A DNA stretch of 64,000 nt, taken from Bacteroides ilei. Lineage in GTDB: Bacteria; Bacteroidota; Bacteroidia; Bacteroidales; Bacteroidaceae. Below, one piece after another: positions 8,257 through 15,772 of the stretch. The stretch lies in assembly GCF_900128495.1 (NCBI RefSeq), contig NZ_LT635801.1, positions 3,740,200 through 3,804,199 of the forward strand. Reading direction: 5' to 3'. Under the pieces are notes generated by a model, which saw only the letters and a program-made list of their open reading frames with translations, ran no database searches and was not told the origin of the DNA. Position 1 is the stretch's first letter. Every line of letters begins with the position of its first letter. The position numbers were made by a program, and so were the translations under genes.

Positions 8257-8607
8257 ATGATACGTCAATGTTCCATCCTTTTCGGATGTTTGGCTTTGGG
8301 TGAATTGATTGTTTATCTGACGGGAATCAAACTTCCTTCAAGCATTATTGGAATGCTTCTTCTCACCCTGTTTCTCAAATTGGGTTGGGTCAAGCTGCAC
8401 TGGGTGCAGGGCTTGTCCGACTTCTTGGTTGCAAATCTGGGCTTTTTCTTCGTGCCGTCGGGGGTAGCCTTGATGCTTTATTTTGATATCATTACGGCAC
8501 AGTTCTGGCCTATCGTCATTGCGACGTTTGTCAGTACGGTGCTGGTATTAGTAGTAACGGGATGGGTTCATCAATTAGTGCGGAAGTATGGATTATTTAG
8601 AAAATGA
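8257..8607 (+). CDS. CidA/LrgA-family membrane protein
   Basis: A small, very hydrophobic protein of 116 residues with about four membrane segments and the LrgA/CidA core (LGELIVYLTGIKLPSSIIGMLLL, then FFVPSGVALM). Family members are described as holin-like or as modulators of autolysis and overflow-metabolite (pyruvate/acetate) transport. Its 3' end overlaps the LrgB-type gene by 20 nt, which argues for translational coupling and a two-component membrane complex. The location right next to pta-ackA fits the reported link between Cid/Lrg proteins and acetate or pyruvate overflow, but this is only inference. It is preceded by a TAnnTTTG box. Confidence 0.88.
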   Translation: MIRQCSILFGCLALGELIVYLTGIKLPSSIIGMLLLTLFLKLGWVKLHWVQGLSDFLVANLGFFFVPSGVALMLYFDIITAQFWPIVIATFVSTVLVLVVTGWVHQLVRKYGLFRK

Positions 8608-9283
8608 GTTCTTTTTACTGGCCATTACGTTTGGCTTCTTTTTCTTCTCCAAGCTGTTACAGAAAAAGACGGGATGGGTGATTCTTAACCCGATTCTGAT
8701 AGCGATCGCTTTGCTGATCTGTTTTTTGAAATGTACGGGTATTTCGTACGAGAAATATCATGAAGCCGGTTCGCTCGTGGAATTTTGGCTGAAACCGGCT
8801 GTCGTTGCGTTGGGGGTACCTTTGTATCTGCAGTTGCGTATGATAAAGAAGCAGCTGATGCCTATCATTGTCTCCCAGTTGGCGGGATGTATCGTAGGAT
8901 TGGTATCGGTTACGATTATAGCCAAACTTTTGGGGGCTTCTCCCGAAGTAGTAATGTCTTTGGCTCCGAAATCAGTGACAACCCCGATTGCCATGGAAGT
9001 GTCGAATGCTGTGGGAGGTATTCCGTCATTGACGGCGGCAGTGGTGATTGTGGTAGGATTGTTCGGAGCAATCTGTGGGTTCAAGGTCCTGCAGGTCGGA
9101 CGTGTAGGAAGCCCGATAGCACAGGGATTGTCTATGGGTACGGCTTCCCATGCGGTAGGAACTTCAAGGGCGATGGAAGTCAGCGGTAAATACGGTGCCT
9201 ATGCGAGCCTGGGACTGACATTGAACGGTATTCTTACCGCCTTGCTGACACCGACTATTTTACATTTGCTGGGATTATATTAA
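8588..9283 (+). CDS. LrgB/CidB-family membrane protein
   Basis: The 231-residue protein has about six to seven membrane segments and the LrgB motifs LAPKSVTTPIAMEVSNAVGG (near 118-137) and GTASHAVGTSRAMEVSG (near 180-196). LrgB is the partner of LrgA/CidA; in plants the fused homologue (PLGG1) carries glycolate/glycerate, so a small-acid exporter role is plausible. ATG 8588 lies inside the CidA-like gene (20-nt overlap), so the two are almost certainly co-translated. No LytSR-type regulator is adjacent. Confidence 0.9.
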   Translation: MDYLENEFFLLAITFGFFFFSKLLQKKTGWVILNPILIAIALLICFLKCTGISYEKYHEAGSLVEFWLKPAVVALGVPLYLQLRMIKKQLMPIIVSQLAGCIVGLVSVTIIAKLLGASPEVVMSLAPKSVTTPIAMEVSNAVGGIPSLTAAVVIVVGLFGAICGFKVLQVGRVGSPIAQGLSMGTASHAVGTSRAMEVSGKYGAYASLGLTLNGILTALLTPTILHLLGLY

Positions 9284-9398
9284 CTTTGCAATTCCGATAA
9301 TTTAAAGAGGCGGGGTATATCCGCCCGGAATCATGGACAGGTGCGCCGATGATGTTCGGGTGAATATAGTCCGCTTTTTCATTAAAGCATAAATTGTT

Positions 9399-10289
9399 AT
9401 GATCGATTTTCAACCTATAGATTTAGAGGATAAGGATAGGGTACAGAGATACACAATGCATGGTAAGCGCCGTAATTGTGATCTTTCGTTTGCCAACCTG
9501 TACGGATGGCGTTTCCTTTATCGCACGGAGATTGCCGAACTGGACGGTTTCTTGTTGTTCCGTTTTTACGTAGAGGACGAGCGGGCTTACATGATGCCGG
9601 TAGGAACGGGTAATGTGGCTCCGGTTATTGAGGCATTGATAGAAGATGCAAGACAGGATGGTGTACCTTTCCGTCTGTTGGGTGTGTGTACAGACTTGTG
9701 CGCTGAACTGGAAGAGGCTTTTCCGGGACGTTTTACTTTCACTTCCGACCGTGATTATTCCGATTATGTTTATCTGCGTTCGGATCTGGCTATGCTGCAT
9801 GGCAAAAAATTCCAGCCTAAACGGAACCATATCAATAAATTTAAAACCTCCTATCCGGATTATGAATATAAGCCGCTGACTCCGGATCTGATACCGGAAT
9901 GTCTGAGGTTGGAGTCTTTGTGGTGCAGGGCCAATGACTGTGCCGAAAACGAGGCTTTGCAGGATGAACGCCGTTTCATGACGGTAGCGTTGAGTCATAT
10001 GGAGGAACTTGGACTGACGGGAGGTGTACTGCACGTGAACGGCAGGATTGCCGCATTTACTTTCGGGGCCCCCATCAATGATGAGACGTTTGATACTTGT
10101 GTGGAAAAGGCCGATACGGATATTGAAGGTTCATACACCATGATCAATTATGAGTTTGCCAATCATATTCCTGAACAATATATATATGTAAACCGCGAAG
10201 AAGACTTGGGATTGGAAGGCTTGCGAAAGGCCAAACTGTCTTATCAGCCGGAAACCATACTTGAAAAACATATAGTTGAATTACGATGA
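9399..10289 (+). CDS. DUF2156 (phosphatidylglycerol lysyltransferase C-terminal-like) GNAT-fold protein
   Basis: A 296-residue soluble protein resembling the C-terminal, aminoacyl-transferring half of MprF (LPG_synthase_C/DUF2156), with the start FQPIDLEDKDRVQRY and the acyltransferase-like segment GGVLHVNGRIAAFTFGAPIN near 208-227 and YVNREEDLGLEGLRKAKLSY near 264-283. It lacks the membrane flippase half of MprF, so it would work on a soluble or membrane-surface acceptor. Substrate is unknown. Its stop overlaps the following acetyltransferase gene by 4 nt (ATGA), so the pair is translationally coupled. Confidence 0.85.
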   Translation: MIDFQPIDLEDKDRVQRYTMHGKRRNCDLSFANLYGWRFLYRTEIAELDGFLLFRFYVEDERAYMMPVGTGNVAPVIEALIEDARQDGVPFRLLGVCTDLCAELEEAFPGRFTFTSDRDYSDYVYLRSDLAMLHGKKFQPKRNHINKFKTSYPDYEYKPLTPDLIPECLRLESLWCRANDCAENEALQDERRFMTVALSHMEELGLTGGVLHVNGRIAAFTFGAPINDETFDTCVEKADTDIEGSYTMINYEFANHIPEQYIYVNREEDLGLEGLRKAKLSYQPETILEKHIVELR

Positions 10290-11320
10290 ATATAAAGGAA
10301 CAGACACGCCGGTTGTGGAAAACCTGCTTTGATGATGATGACAGGTTTGTGGATCTTTATTTCAGCAGACGCTATCGGGAAGAGATAAATCAGGTGATAG
10401 AAAAGGACGGAATGGTGGTTTCTGCCCTGCAGGCTATTCCTTATCCGATGACCTTCTGTGGAGAAACGGTACCGATGTCGTATATTTCCGGAGCCTGTAC
10501 ACTTCCCGGTTACAGAGGGCACGGGTTGATGAGGGACCTGTTGGCCCGGACACATAGGGCTATGTATGAAGATGGAGTCCTTATGGCTACCTTGATTCCG
10601 GCCGAAGAGTGGCTGAAAAATTATTATGCATTATCTGGTTATGCCGTCTGTTTCCGCTATGCTCTGAAAGTTATCAACAGTTGTAAACAGCCTGTTGATA
10701 ACTTTCATAATGATTTGGCTATCAGGAATATAGATCTGTCAACTCCTGTGGGTAATTCTCTCTTTTCCTTTTTTAGTGAACAGATGTCTCGCCGTTCTTG
10801 TTGTGTACAGCATGACAGGGACGATCTGAACCTTGTTCTTGCCGATTTGCAGTTGAGTGGCGGTTCCTTGTGGGTGGCACGTAAGTGCGGCAAGCTTGTC
10901 GGCATGTTCTTTTGTGTTCCCAAGGGAGAAATTCTGTCGGTAAAGGAAATGCTTCTGTCCGACGGCTTGGATGCATCTGATGTATTGATGTACATCCTTC
11001 ATCTTCAGGGGCTTCATCAAGCCGAATGTATCGTGCCTTCCTGCAATGCTTCCGAAGAATTGGGTATGGCACGTCTTGTTGATGTGGCAGGATGTTTGCG
11101 TCTGTTGGCTGCATCACAATACAGGCGGGAACTTGATATTGACATACAGGTGGAAGGCGATGGTGCCATTCCTGAAAATAACGGGTATTATTCGTTGCAT
11201 GGAGGAGAGCTGTTCCATAGATTCCGGGAAGGTGTTTCTTATATCCGGATGAATATTCATGAGGTGACCGCCTGGGTCATGGAAAGGCTGCATCCTTACA
11301 TGAGTCTGATGTTGGACTGA
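10286..11320 (+). CDS. GNAT-family N-acetyltransferase
   Basis: The 344-residue protein has a GNAT core in its first half: PMSYISGACTLPGYRGHGLMRDLLARTHRAM (about 72-102) contains the acetyl-CoA pyrophosphate loop of the R/Q-x-x-G-x-G/A type (YRGHGL). The C-terminal half (about 170-344) has a sterol-carrier-like or second GNAT-like region, similar in overall plan to Eis-type enzymes. The substrate cannot be told. It overlaps the DUF2156 gene by 4 nt (ATGA) and ends 5 nt from the convergent cdaA stop codon. A pair of adjacent GNAT-fold enzymes suggests successive modification of one acceptor (inference). Confidence 0.85.
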   Translation: MNIKEQTRRLWKTCFDDDDRFVDLYFSRRYREEINQVIEKDGMVVSALQAIPYPMTFCGETVPMSYISGACTLPGYRGHGLMRDLLARTHRAMYEDGVLMATLIPAEEWLKNYYALSGYAVCFRYALKVINSCKQPVDNFHNDLAIRNIDLSTPVGNSLFSFFSEQMSRRSCCVQHDRDDLNLVLADLQLSGGSLWVARKCGKLVGMFFCVPKGEILSVKEMLLSDGLDASDVLMYILHLQGLHQAECIVPSCNASEELGMARLVDVAGCLRLLAASQYRRELDIDIQVEGDGAIPENNGYYSLHGGELFHRFREGVSYIRMNIHEVTAWVMERLHPYMSLMLD

Positions 11321-11325
11321 TTCAG

Positions 11326-12117
11326 TCAGGCCGTTTCTTTCGGTTCCGGTTCGTTGGTCAGCATACGTTCCAGTTCTTCGGCGCTCAACCGTAGGTAGAA
11401 TTCTCCCTGATATGCTATGGATATGCCTCCGGTCTCTTCGGATACGATGATGGACAGGGCGTCCGTCTCCTGTGAAATACCCAGTGCCGCGCGGTGGCGC
11501 AATCCCAGTTCTTTGGGGATGTTCAGGTTATGTGATACCGGCAGGATGCAGCCGGCAGCCTTGATCCGTTTGTTGCTGATAATCATGGCGCCGTCGTGCA
11601 ACGGGCTGTTCTTGAAAAATATGTTTTCGATAAGACGCTGGTTGATATTGGCGTCGATGATATCGCCTGTCCGGGCGATGTCGTCCAGCGGGAATGATTT
11701 CTCGATTACGATCAAGGCTCCTACTTTCCCTTTGCTCATGTTCAGGCAAGCCATGACTATCGGCATGATCTCTTCTTTCTGGTTCCCTTCTTTCCGGTTC
11801 CCTTTCAGAAATCTGAAGAGGCTGTTGCTGCGGTGTCTTGATCCCAAGGTGAGCAGGAAATGACGGATTTCGTCCTGGAAAAGGATAATCAGCGCAATGA
11901 CTCCTACGCTGACCAGTTTGTCGAAGATGGAGCCCAGTAGCCGCATCTGGAGGACCTGTGAAACAATTACCCAGATGACAATGAAAATCAGTATTCCGGT
12001 AAATACGTTGATGGATCCCGATGATTTCATCAGCTTATAGGTCTTGTAGAGCAGATACGCTACCAGCAGGATGTCAATAATGTCTTTTATGGTCAATATG
12101 GAGATATCAAAGGGCAT
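11326..12117 (-). CDS. cdaA: Diadenylate cyclase CdaA (c-di-AMP synthase)
   Basis: CdaA makes cyclic di-AMP from two ATP at the inner membrane. The 263-residue protein has three N-terminal membrane segments (about 9-27, 40-57, 69-85), then the DAC (DisA_N) domain with the two hallmark motifs DGA at 175-177 (PLHDGAMII) and RHR at 207-209 (GLRHRAALGISQETDA). Both catalytic motifs are intact. It lies 3 nt downstream of folP on the same strand; the folP-cdaA pair is the usual Bacteroidetes arrangement, whereas Firmicutes use cdaA-cdaR-glmM. No CdaR-like regulator is here. Confidence 0.96.
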   Translation of the reverse strand: MPFDISILTIKDIIDILLVAYLLYKTYKLMKSSGSINVFTGILIFIVIWVIVSQVLQMRLLGSIFDKLVSVGVIALIILFQDEIRHFLLTLGSRHRSNSLFRFLKGNRKEGNQKEEIMPIVMACLNMSKGKVGALIVIEKSFPLDDIARTGDIIDANINQRLIENIFFKNSPLHDGAMIISNKRIKAAGCILPVSHNLNIPKELGLRHRAALGISQETDALSIIVSEETGGISIAYQGEFYLRLSAEELERMLTNEPEPKETA

Positions 12118-12120
12118 GGC

Positions 12121-12981
12121 TTAATCGTTTTGTTTCAATCCTTTCATGGTTGCTATGATCTTTATGGCTTCGGTTGCGGCTTTTACATCGTGCACTCTCA
12201 GGATATCGGCTCCTTTCATAAGGGCGACGGTATTGATTATGCTTGTTCCGTTCAGGGCATCTTCCGGACCGCCTCCCAGCAGACGGTATATCATGGATTT
12301 CCGTGAAACACCTACCAGTAACGGAAGGCCGAAAACCGAAAATTCCTCCAGCTGGTCCAGCAATGCATAATTATGCTCCAGTGTCTTTCCGAATCCGAAG
12401 CCCGGGTCGATGATGATGTCCTTTACTCCCAGTTCTTTAAGTTGCTGGACTTTTTCGGAAAAGTAATAGAGCACTTCTTTCAGGATATTGCTGTAATGGG
12501 GATTTTGCTGCATGTCTTGGGGAGTACCCTGCATATGCATGATGACATAAGGTATGCCCAGACGGGCAACGGTAGAAAACATCTGCTTGTCCATATTGCC
12601 GGCTGAGATGTCATTGATAATGGCCGCTCCATATTCTTCCACGCACATGCGGGCTATGTCGGCACGGAAGGTGTCAATGGAAAGGACTGCATCGGGATAT
12701 TCACGCCGGATGATGTTCAGTGCATTACGCAGGCGTGACATTTCCTCTTCCGGAGTGATGTGTCCGGCATTCGGTCGTGAAGAATAGGCTCCCAGATCGA
12801 TGATGCTTCCTCCTTCTTCCAGAATTTCGCGGACGCGTCGGATTATTTCTGTTTCAGTCTGTTTCCGGCTGTCTGCATAGAAAGAGTCGGGGGTCACATT
12901 CAGGATACCCATAACCCGTGGATAGGCCAGATCCATCAGCTGTCCGTTTACATTGATAAGTTTCGTGACTGTTGTCTCCAT
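12121..12981 (-). CDS. folP: Dihydropteroate synthase
   Basis: FolP joins para-aminobenzoate and dihydropterin pyrophosphate in folate synthesis and is the sulfonamide target. The signature VMGILNVTPDSFYADSRK opens the TIM barrel, followed by IIDLGAYSSRPNA, LSIDTFRADIA, INDISAG, and the late IIDPGFGFGKTLEHNYALL. Length from ATG 12981 (METTVTKLIN) is 286, as in relatives; the ATG 36 nt upstream would add a non-conserved stretch. A TACATTTG box (13014-13007, minus strand) lies 26 nt upstream of the chosen start, and choosing the longer start would put translation only a few nt from it, which supports the shorter form. It is co-transcribed with cdaA (3-nt gap). Confidence 0.95.
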   Translation of the reverse strand: METTVTKLINVNGQLMDLAYPRVMGILNVTPDSFYADSRKQTETEIIRRVREILEEGGSIIDLGAYSSRPNAGHITPEEEMSRLRNALNIIRREYPDAVLSIDTFRADIARMCVEEYGAAIINDISAGNMDKQMFSTVARLGIPYVIMHMQGTPQDMQQNPHYSNILKEVLYYFSEKVQQLKELGVKDIIIDPGFGFGKTLEHNYALLDQLEEFSVFGLPLLVGVSRKSMIYRLLGGGPEDALNGTSIINTVALMKGADILRVHDVKAATEAIKIIATMKGLKQND

Positions 12982-13060
12982 GTTCGCAAAGTTCCTCTTG
13001 GTGTTGCAAATGTACATACAATAATTTGTTTTTTACCGTTACTTGAACGTATTTTTAATT

Positions 13061-13068
13061 TATCTTTG
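13061..13068 (+). promoter_or_regulatory. -7 box for murF
   Basis: TATCTTTG, 24 nt before the murF ATG; the divergent folP box TACATTTG lies at 13007-13014 on the other strand, so this gap holds two back-to-back promoters. Confidence 0.5.
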
Positions 13069-13092
13069 TGCATGGTATAAAAAAACTTGAAA

Positions 13093-14376
13093 ATGGGAAT
13101 AGATGAGTTATATAAACGCTTTCTGGAATGTGGAGTCGTAACGACCGACAGCCGCAATTGTCCGGAAGGATCCATGTTCATTGCGTTGAAGGGAGAAACT
13201 TTCAACGGCAATACTTTTGCGGCACAGGCGTTGGAACAGGGATGCCGTTATGCCGTGGTGGATGAAAAGGAATATGCCGGAGATAACATTTTTCTGGTGG
13301 ACGACTGTCTGAAGACCTTGCAGCAGCTGGCGAATTACCATCGCCGCCGTCTTGGAACCCGTATTATCGGGATTACGGGAACAAACGGTAAGACAACCAC
13401 CAAGGAATTGATATCCGCAGTATTGAAAGAGAAGTATAATGTGCTTTATACACAGGGAAATTTCAACAACCATATCGGTGTACCGTTGACCTTGCTGCGT
13501 CTGACCGACAAGCATGATATGGCTGTGATCGAGATGGGGGCCAACCATCCCGGTGAAATCAAGACGTTGGTGCATATAGCTGAACCGGATTATGGCATCA
13601 TTACCAATGTAGGTAAGGCACATCTGCAGGGATTCGGTTCTTTCGAAGGTGTGATCCGGACGAAAGGAGAACTTTATGATTTCCTGAGGGAAAAAGGAAA
13701 TTCCACTATATTTATCCAGAATGAGAATCCTTATCTGAACGGAATCGCCCATGACTTGAACTGTGTACGTTACGGACAGACCGAGGGCTTGTTTGTGAGC
13801 GGCAGAATGGTTTCCTGCTCTCCTTTCCTTGCATTCGAATGGACGTCTGCCGGACAGACTCACCAGGTGCAGACACATCTGATAGGTTCCTATAATTTGG
13901 ATAATGCCTTGGCCGCAGCTGCTATAGGCACTTATTTCGGGGTGGATGCAGCCCATGTATGCCACGCTTTGGAGGGTTACGTTCCGCAGAACAACCGTTC
14001 CCAGCTGGTGGAGACTGCCTATAACAAATTGATTGTCGATGCCTATAATGCGAACCCTACCAGCATGATGGCGGCTTTGCAGAATTTCCGGCAGATAGAG
14101 GCTTCACCTAAAATGGTTGTGTTGGGTGATATGAAAGAGCTGGGGCCGGGAAGTTGTGCCGAGCATCAGAAAATAGTGGATTTTCTGGATGAATGTAAGT
14201 TCGACCGGGTACTTCTGGTAGGACCTGAATTCGGTGCGGCCACTACACATTATGAACATTTCGGTGATGTCGAGGCTGTCATCAAAGAAGTGGAGGCTCA
14301 TCGACCCGAGGGGTTCTATATCCTGATAAAAGGTTCCAACAGCATGAAATTGAGCCGTCTGCCCGAATATCTTTAA
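13093..14376 (+). CDS. murF: UDP-N-acetylmuramoyl-tripeptide--D-alanyl-D-alanine ligase
   Basis: MurF adds D-Ala-D-Ala to the UDP-MurNAc tripeptide, the last cytoplasmic step of the peptidoglycan stem peptide. The 427-residue protein has the Mur N-terminal substrate domain (TTDSRNCPEGSMFIALKGE), the ATP-binding P-loop ITGTNGKTTTKE near residues 95-106, the VIEMGANHPGEI segment and NNHIGVPLTLL, and the C-terminal domain with VDAYNANPTSM and VLGDMKELG. I chose ATG 13093 (MGIDELYK); a TTG two codons earlier is also in frame. It stands apart from the main mur/fts cluster, which is not in this window, and is flanked by its own promoter and terminator. Confidence 0.96.
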   Translation: MGIDELYKRFLECGVVTTDSRNCPEGSMFIALKGETFNGNTFAAQALEQGCRYAVVDEKEYAGDNIFLVDDCLKTLQQLANYHRRRLGTRIIGITGTNGKTTTKELISAVLKEKYNVLYTQGNFNNHIGVPLTLLRLTDKHDMAVIEMGANHPGEIKTLVHIAEPDYGIITNVGKAHLQGFGSFEGVIRTKGELYDFLREKGNSTIFIQNENPYLNGIAHDLNCVRYGQTEGLFVSGRMVSCSPFLAFEWTSAGQTHQVQTHLIGSYNLDNALAAAAIGTYFGVDAAHVCHALEGYVPQNNRSQLVETAYNKLIVDAYNANPTSMMAALQNFRQIEASPKMVVLGDMKELGPGSCAEHQKIVDFLDECKFDRVLLVGPEFGAATTHYEHFGDVEAVIKEVEAHRPEGFYILIKGSNSMKLSRLPEYL

Positions 14377-14389
14377 TCTGGAGGAAATG

Positions 14390-14436
14390 CCCTTATCCGT
14401 TCCTTGGCCGGTACGGATAAGGGTGTTTCTGTTTTG
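14390..14436 (+). terminator. Terminator after murF
   Basis: An 11-bp stem (CCCTTATCCGT at 14390-14400 with 14413-14423) followed by a T-rich stretch. It isolates murF from the glycosidase cluster. Confidence 0.75.
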
Positions 14437-14457
14437 TATTCCTTTGTTACCTTTGTT

Positions 14458-15753
14458 ATGAAGCATCTTTTTTTCTGTCATTTATTTCTTGTTCTGGTCT
14501 TTTGCGGCTGGTATAGCCTGGCTTGGGGGCAATTGGTTGAAGTGGGTTATGGATATAGCGCTACTTCGGTCAATACAGCTGTGTTCAGGAACAGTTCCTT
14601 GGTTACCGATGGTAATATACAGTATATTTCCTATTATGATCCCGACGGTTATCTGGTTATGGGTAAAAGATGTCTGGGTGGTACCGTCTGGACTTTGCAG
14701 CGTTCCCGGTACAAGGGGAATGTTGCCGATGCCCATAATGTAATCAGTATGGCTGTCGACGGAGAGGGATATATCCATGTGGCTTTCGACCATCACGGAA
14801 GCCGGTTGAATTATTGCCGTAGTCTGGCTCCCGGTTCTCTGGAACTGGGCGATAAGGAACCGATGACTGGAAAAGACGAGCATGATGTGACTTATCCGGA
14901 ATTTTACAGGATGCCCGACGGTGGTCTGATATTTGTTTACCGTTCGGGTATTTCGGGCCGGGGGAACTTGGTGATGAACCGGTATGATATCGCAAAGCAC
15001 CGGTGGAGGCGTGTACAGGATATTCTAATTGATGGTGAAGGACAACGCAATGCCTATTGGCAACTGTACGTGGATGAAGCAGGGGTAATCCATCTTTCCT
15101 GGGTGTGGCGTGAAACCTGGATGGTGGAGACGAACCATGATCTGTGTTATGCCTGCTCGCCCGACGGAGGTGAGACCTGGTACAAGTCGACCGGCGAGAG
15201 GTATGATCTGCCTGTCAGAAAGGATAATGCAGAATACGCCTGCCGTATTCCACAGAACAGTGAACTGATAAACCAGACCAGTATGAGTACGGATGCAGAG
15301 GGGCATCCGTATATCGTGACCTATTGGCGTGATGCTGGAAGTGATGTCCCTCAATACCGCCTGGTATGGAATGACGGCGACCGGTGGAATGTACGGCGCA
15401 TCATGGACCGTAAACTCGGGTTTTCACTGAAGGGGGGAGGTACGAAAATGATTCCGGTAGCCCGTCCGCGTATTGTCGTGGATAAAGACAAGGCATATTT
15501 CATTTTCCGTGACGCGGAAAGGGAAAGCAAGGTTTCGATGGCTTATACCGATAATCTGGAAAAGGGAATCTGGCAGGTGAAAGACCTGACTGTTTTCCCG
15601 GTAGGAGCCTGGGAGCCGAGTCTGGATACGGAGCTATGGAAACGGAAAAGACAGCTTCATCTGTTTGTCCAGACTTCCTGGCAGGGGGATGGTGAAAAGG
15701 TGGTGGCTGGCAGCCAGCCGACCTTGGTCTATGTGTTACAAGTAGAAATTTAA
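14458..15753 (+). CDS. Secreted BNR_4-type seven-bladed beta-propeller, GH145/PL24-25-like
   Basis: This 431-residue exported protein begins with a signal peptide (MKHLFFCHLFLVLVFCGWYS, cut near AWGQ). The rest is a BNR_4 propeller: an N-terminal VGYGYSATSVNTAVFRNSSLV, then NVISMAVDGEGYIHVAFDHHGSRL with a His-His pair, followed by sialidase/BNR-like SPDGGETWY and repeated Asp-box-like turns. BNR_4 propellers include ulvan lyases (PL24/PL25) and GH145, a family acting on L-rhamnose linked to D-glucuronic acid at the tips of arabinogalactan. The neighbouring GH105-type gene and arabinosidases make the GH145-like assignment attractive, but family and activity are inference. I used ATG 14458; the in-frame TTG upstream would add a non-signal tail. 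First gene of the cluster, 19 nt before the next. Confidence 0.75.
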   Translation: MKHLFFCHLFLVLVFCGWYSLAWGQLVEVGYGYSATSVNTAVFRNSSLVTDGNIQYISYYDPDGYLVMGKRCLGGTVWTLQRSRYKGNVADAHNVISMAVDGEGYIHVAFDHHGSRLNYCRSLAPGSLELGDKEPMTGKDEHDVTYPEFYRMPDGGLIFVYRSGISGRGNLVMNRYDIAKHRWRRVQDILIDGEGQRNAYWQLYVDEAGVIHLSWVWRETWMVETNHDLCYACSPDGGETWYKSTGERYDLPVRKDNAEYACRIPQNSELINQTSMSTDAEGHPYIVTYWRDAGSDVPQYRLVWNDGDRWNVRRIMDRKLGFSLKGGGTKMIPVARPRIVVDKDKAYFIFRDAERESKVSMAYTDNLEKGIWQVKDLTVFPVGAWEPSLDTELWKRKRQLHLFVQTSWQGDGEKVVAGSQPTLVYVLQVEI

Positions 15754-15772
15754 CCTTAAAAATAGAAATGAC

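Noticed and set aside
9301..9340. Small GC-rich hairpin before the DUF2156 gene (GGCGG/CCGCC)
   Set aside because: The stem is 5 bp with no T-run; too weak to call a terminator of the LrgB gene.
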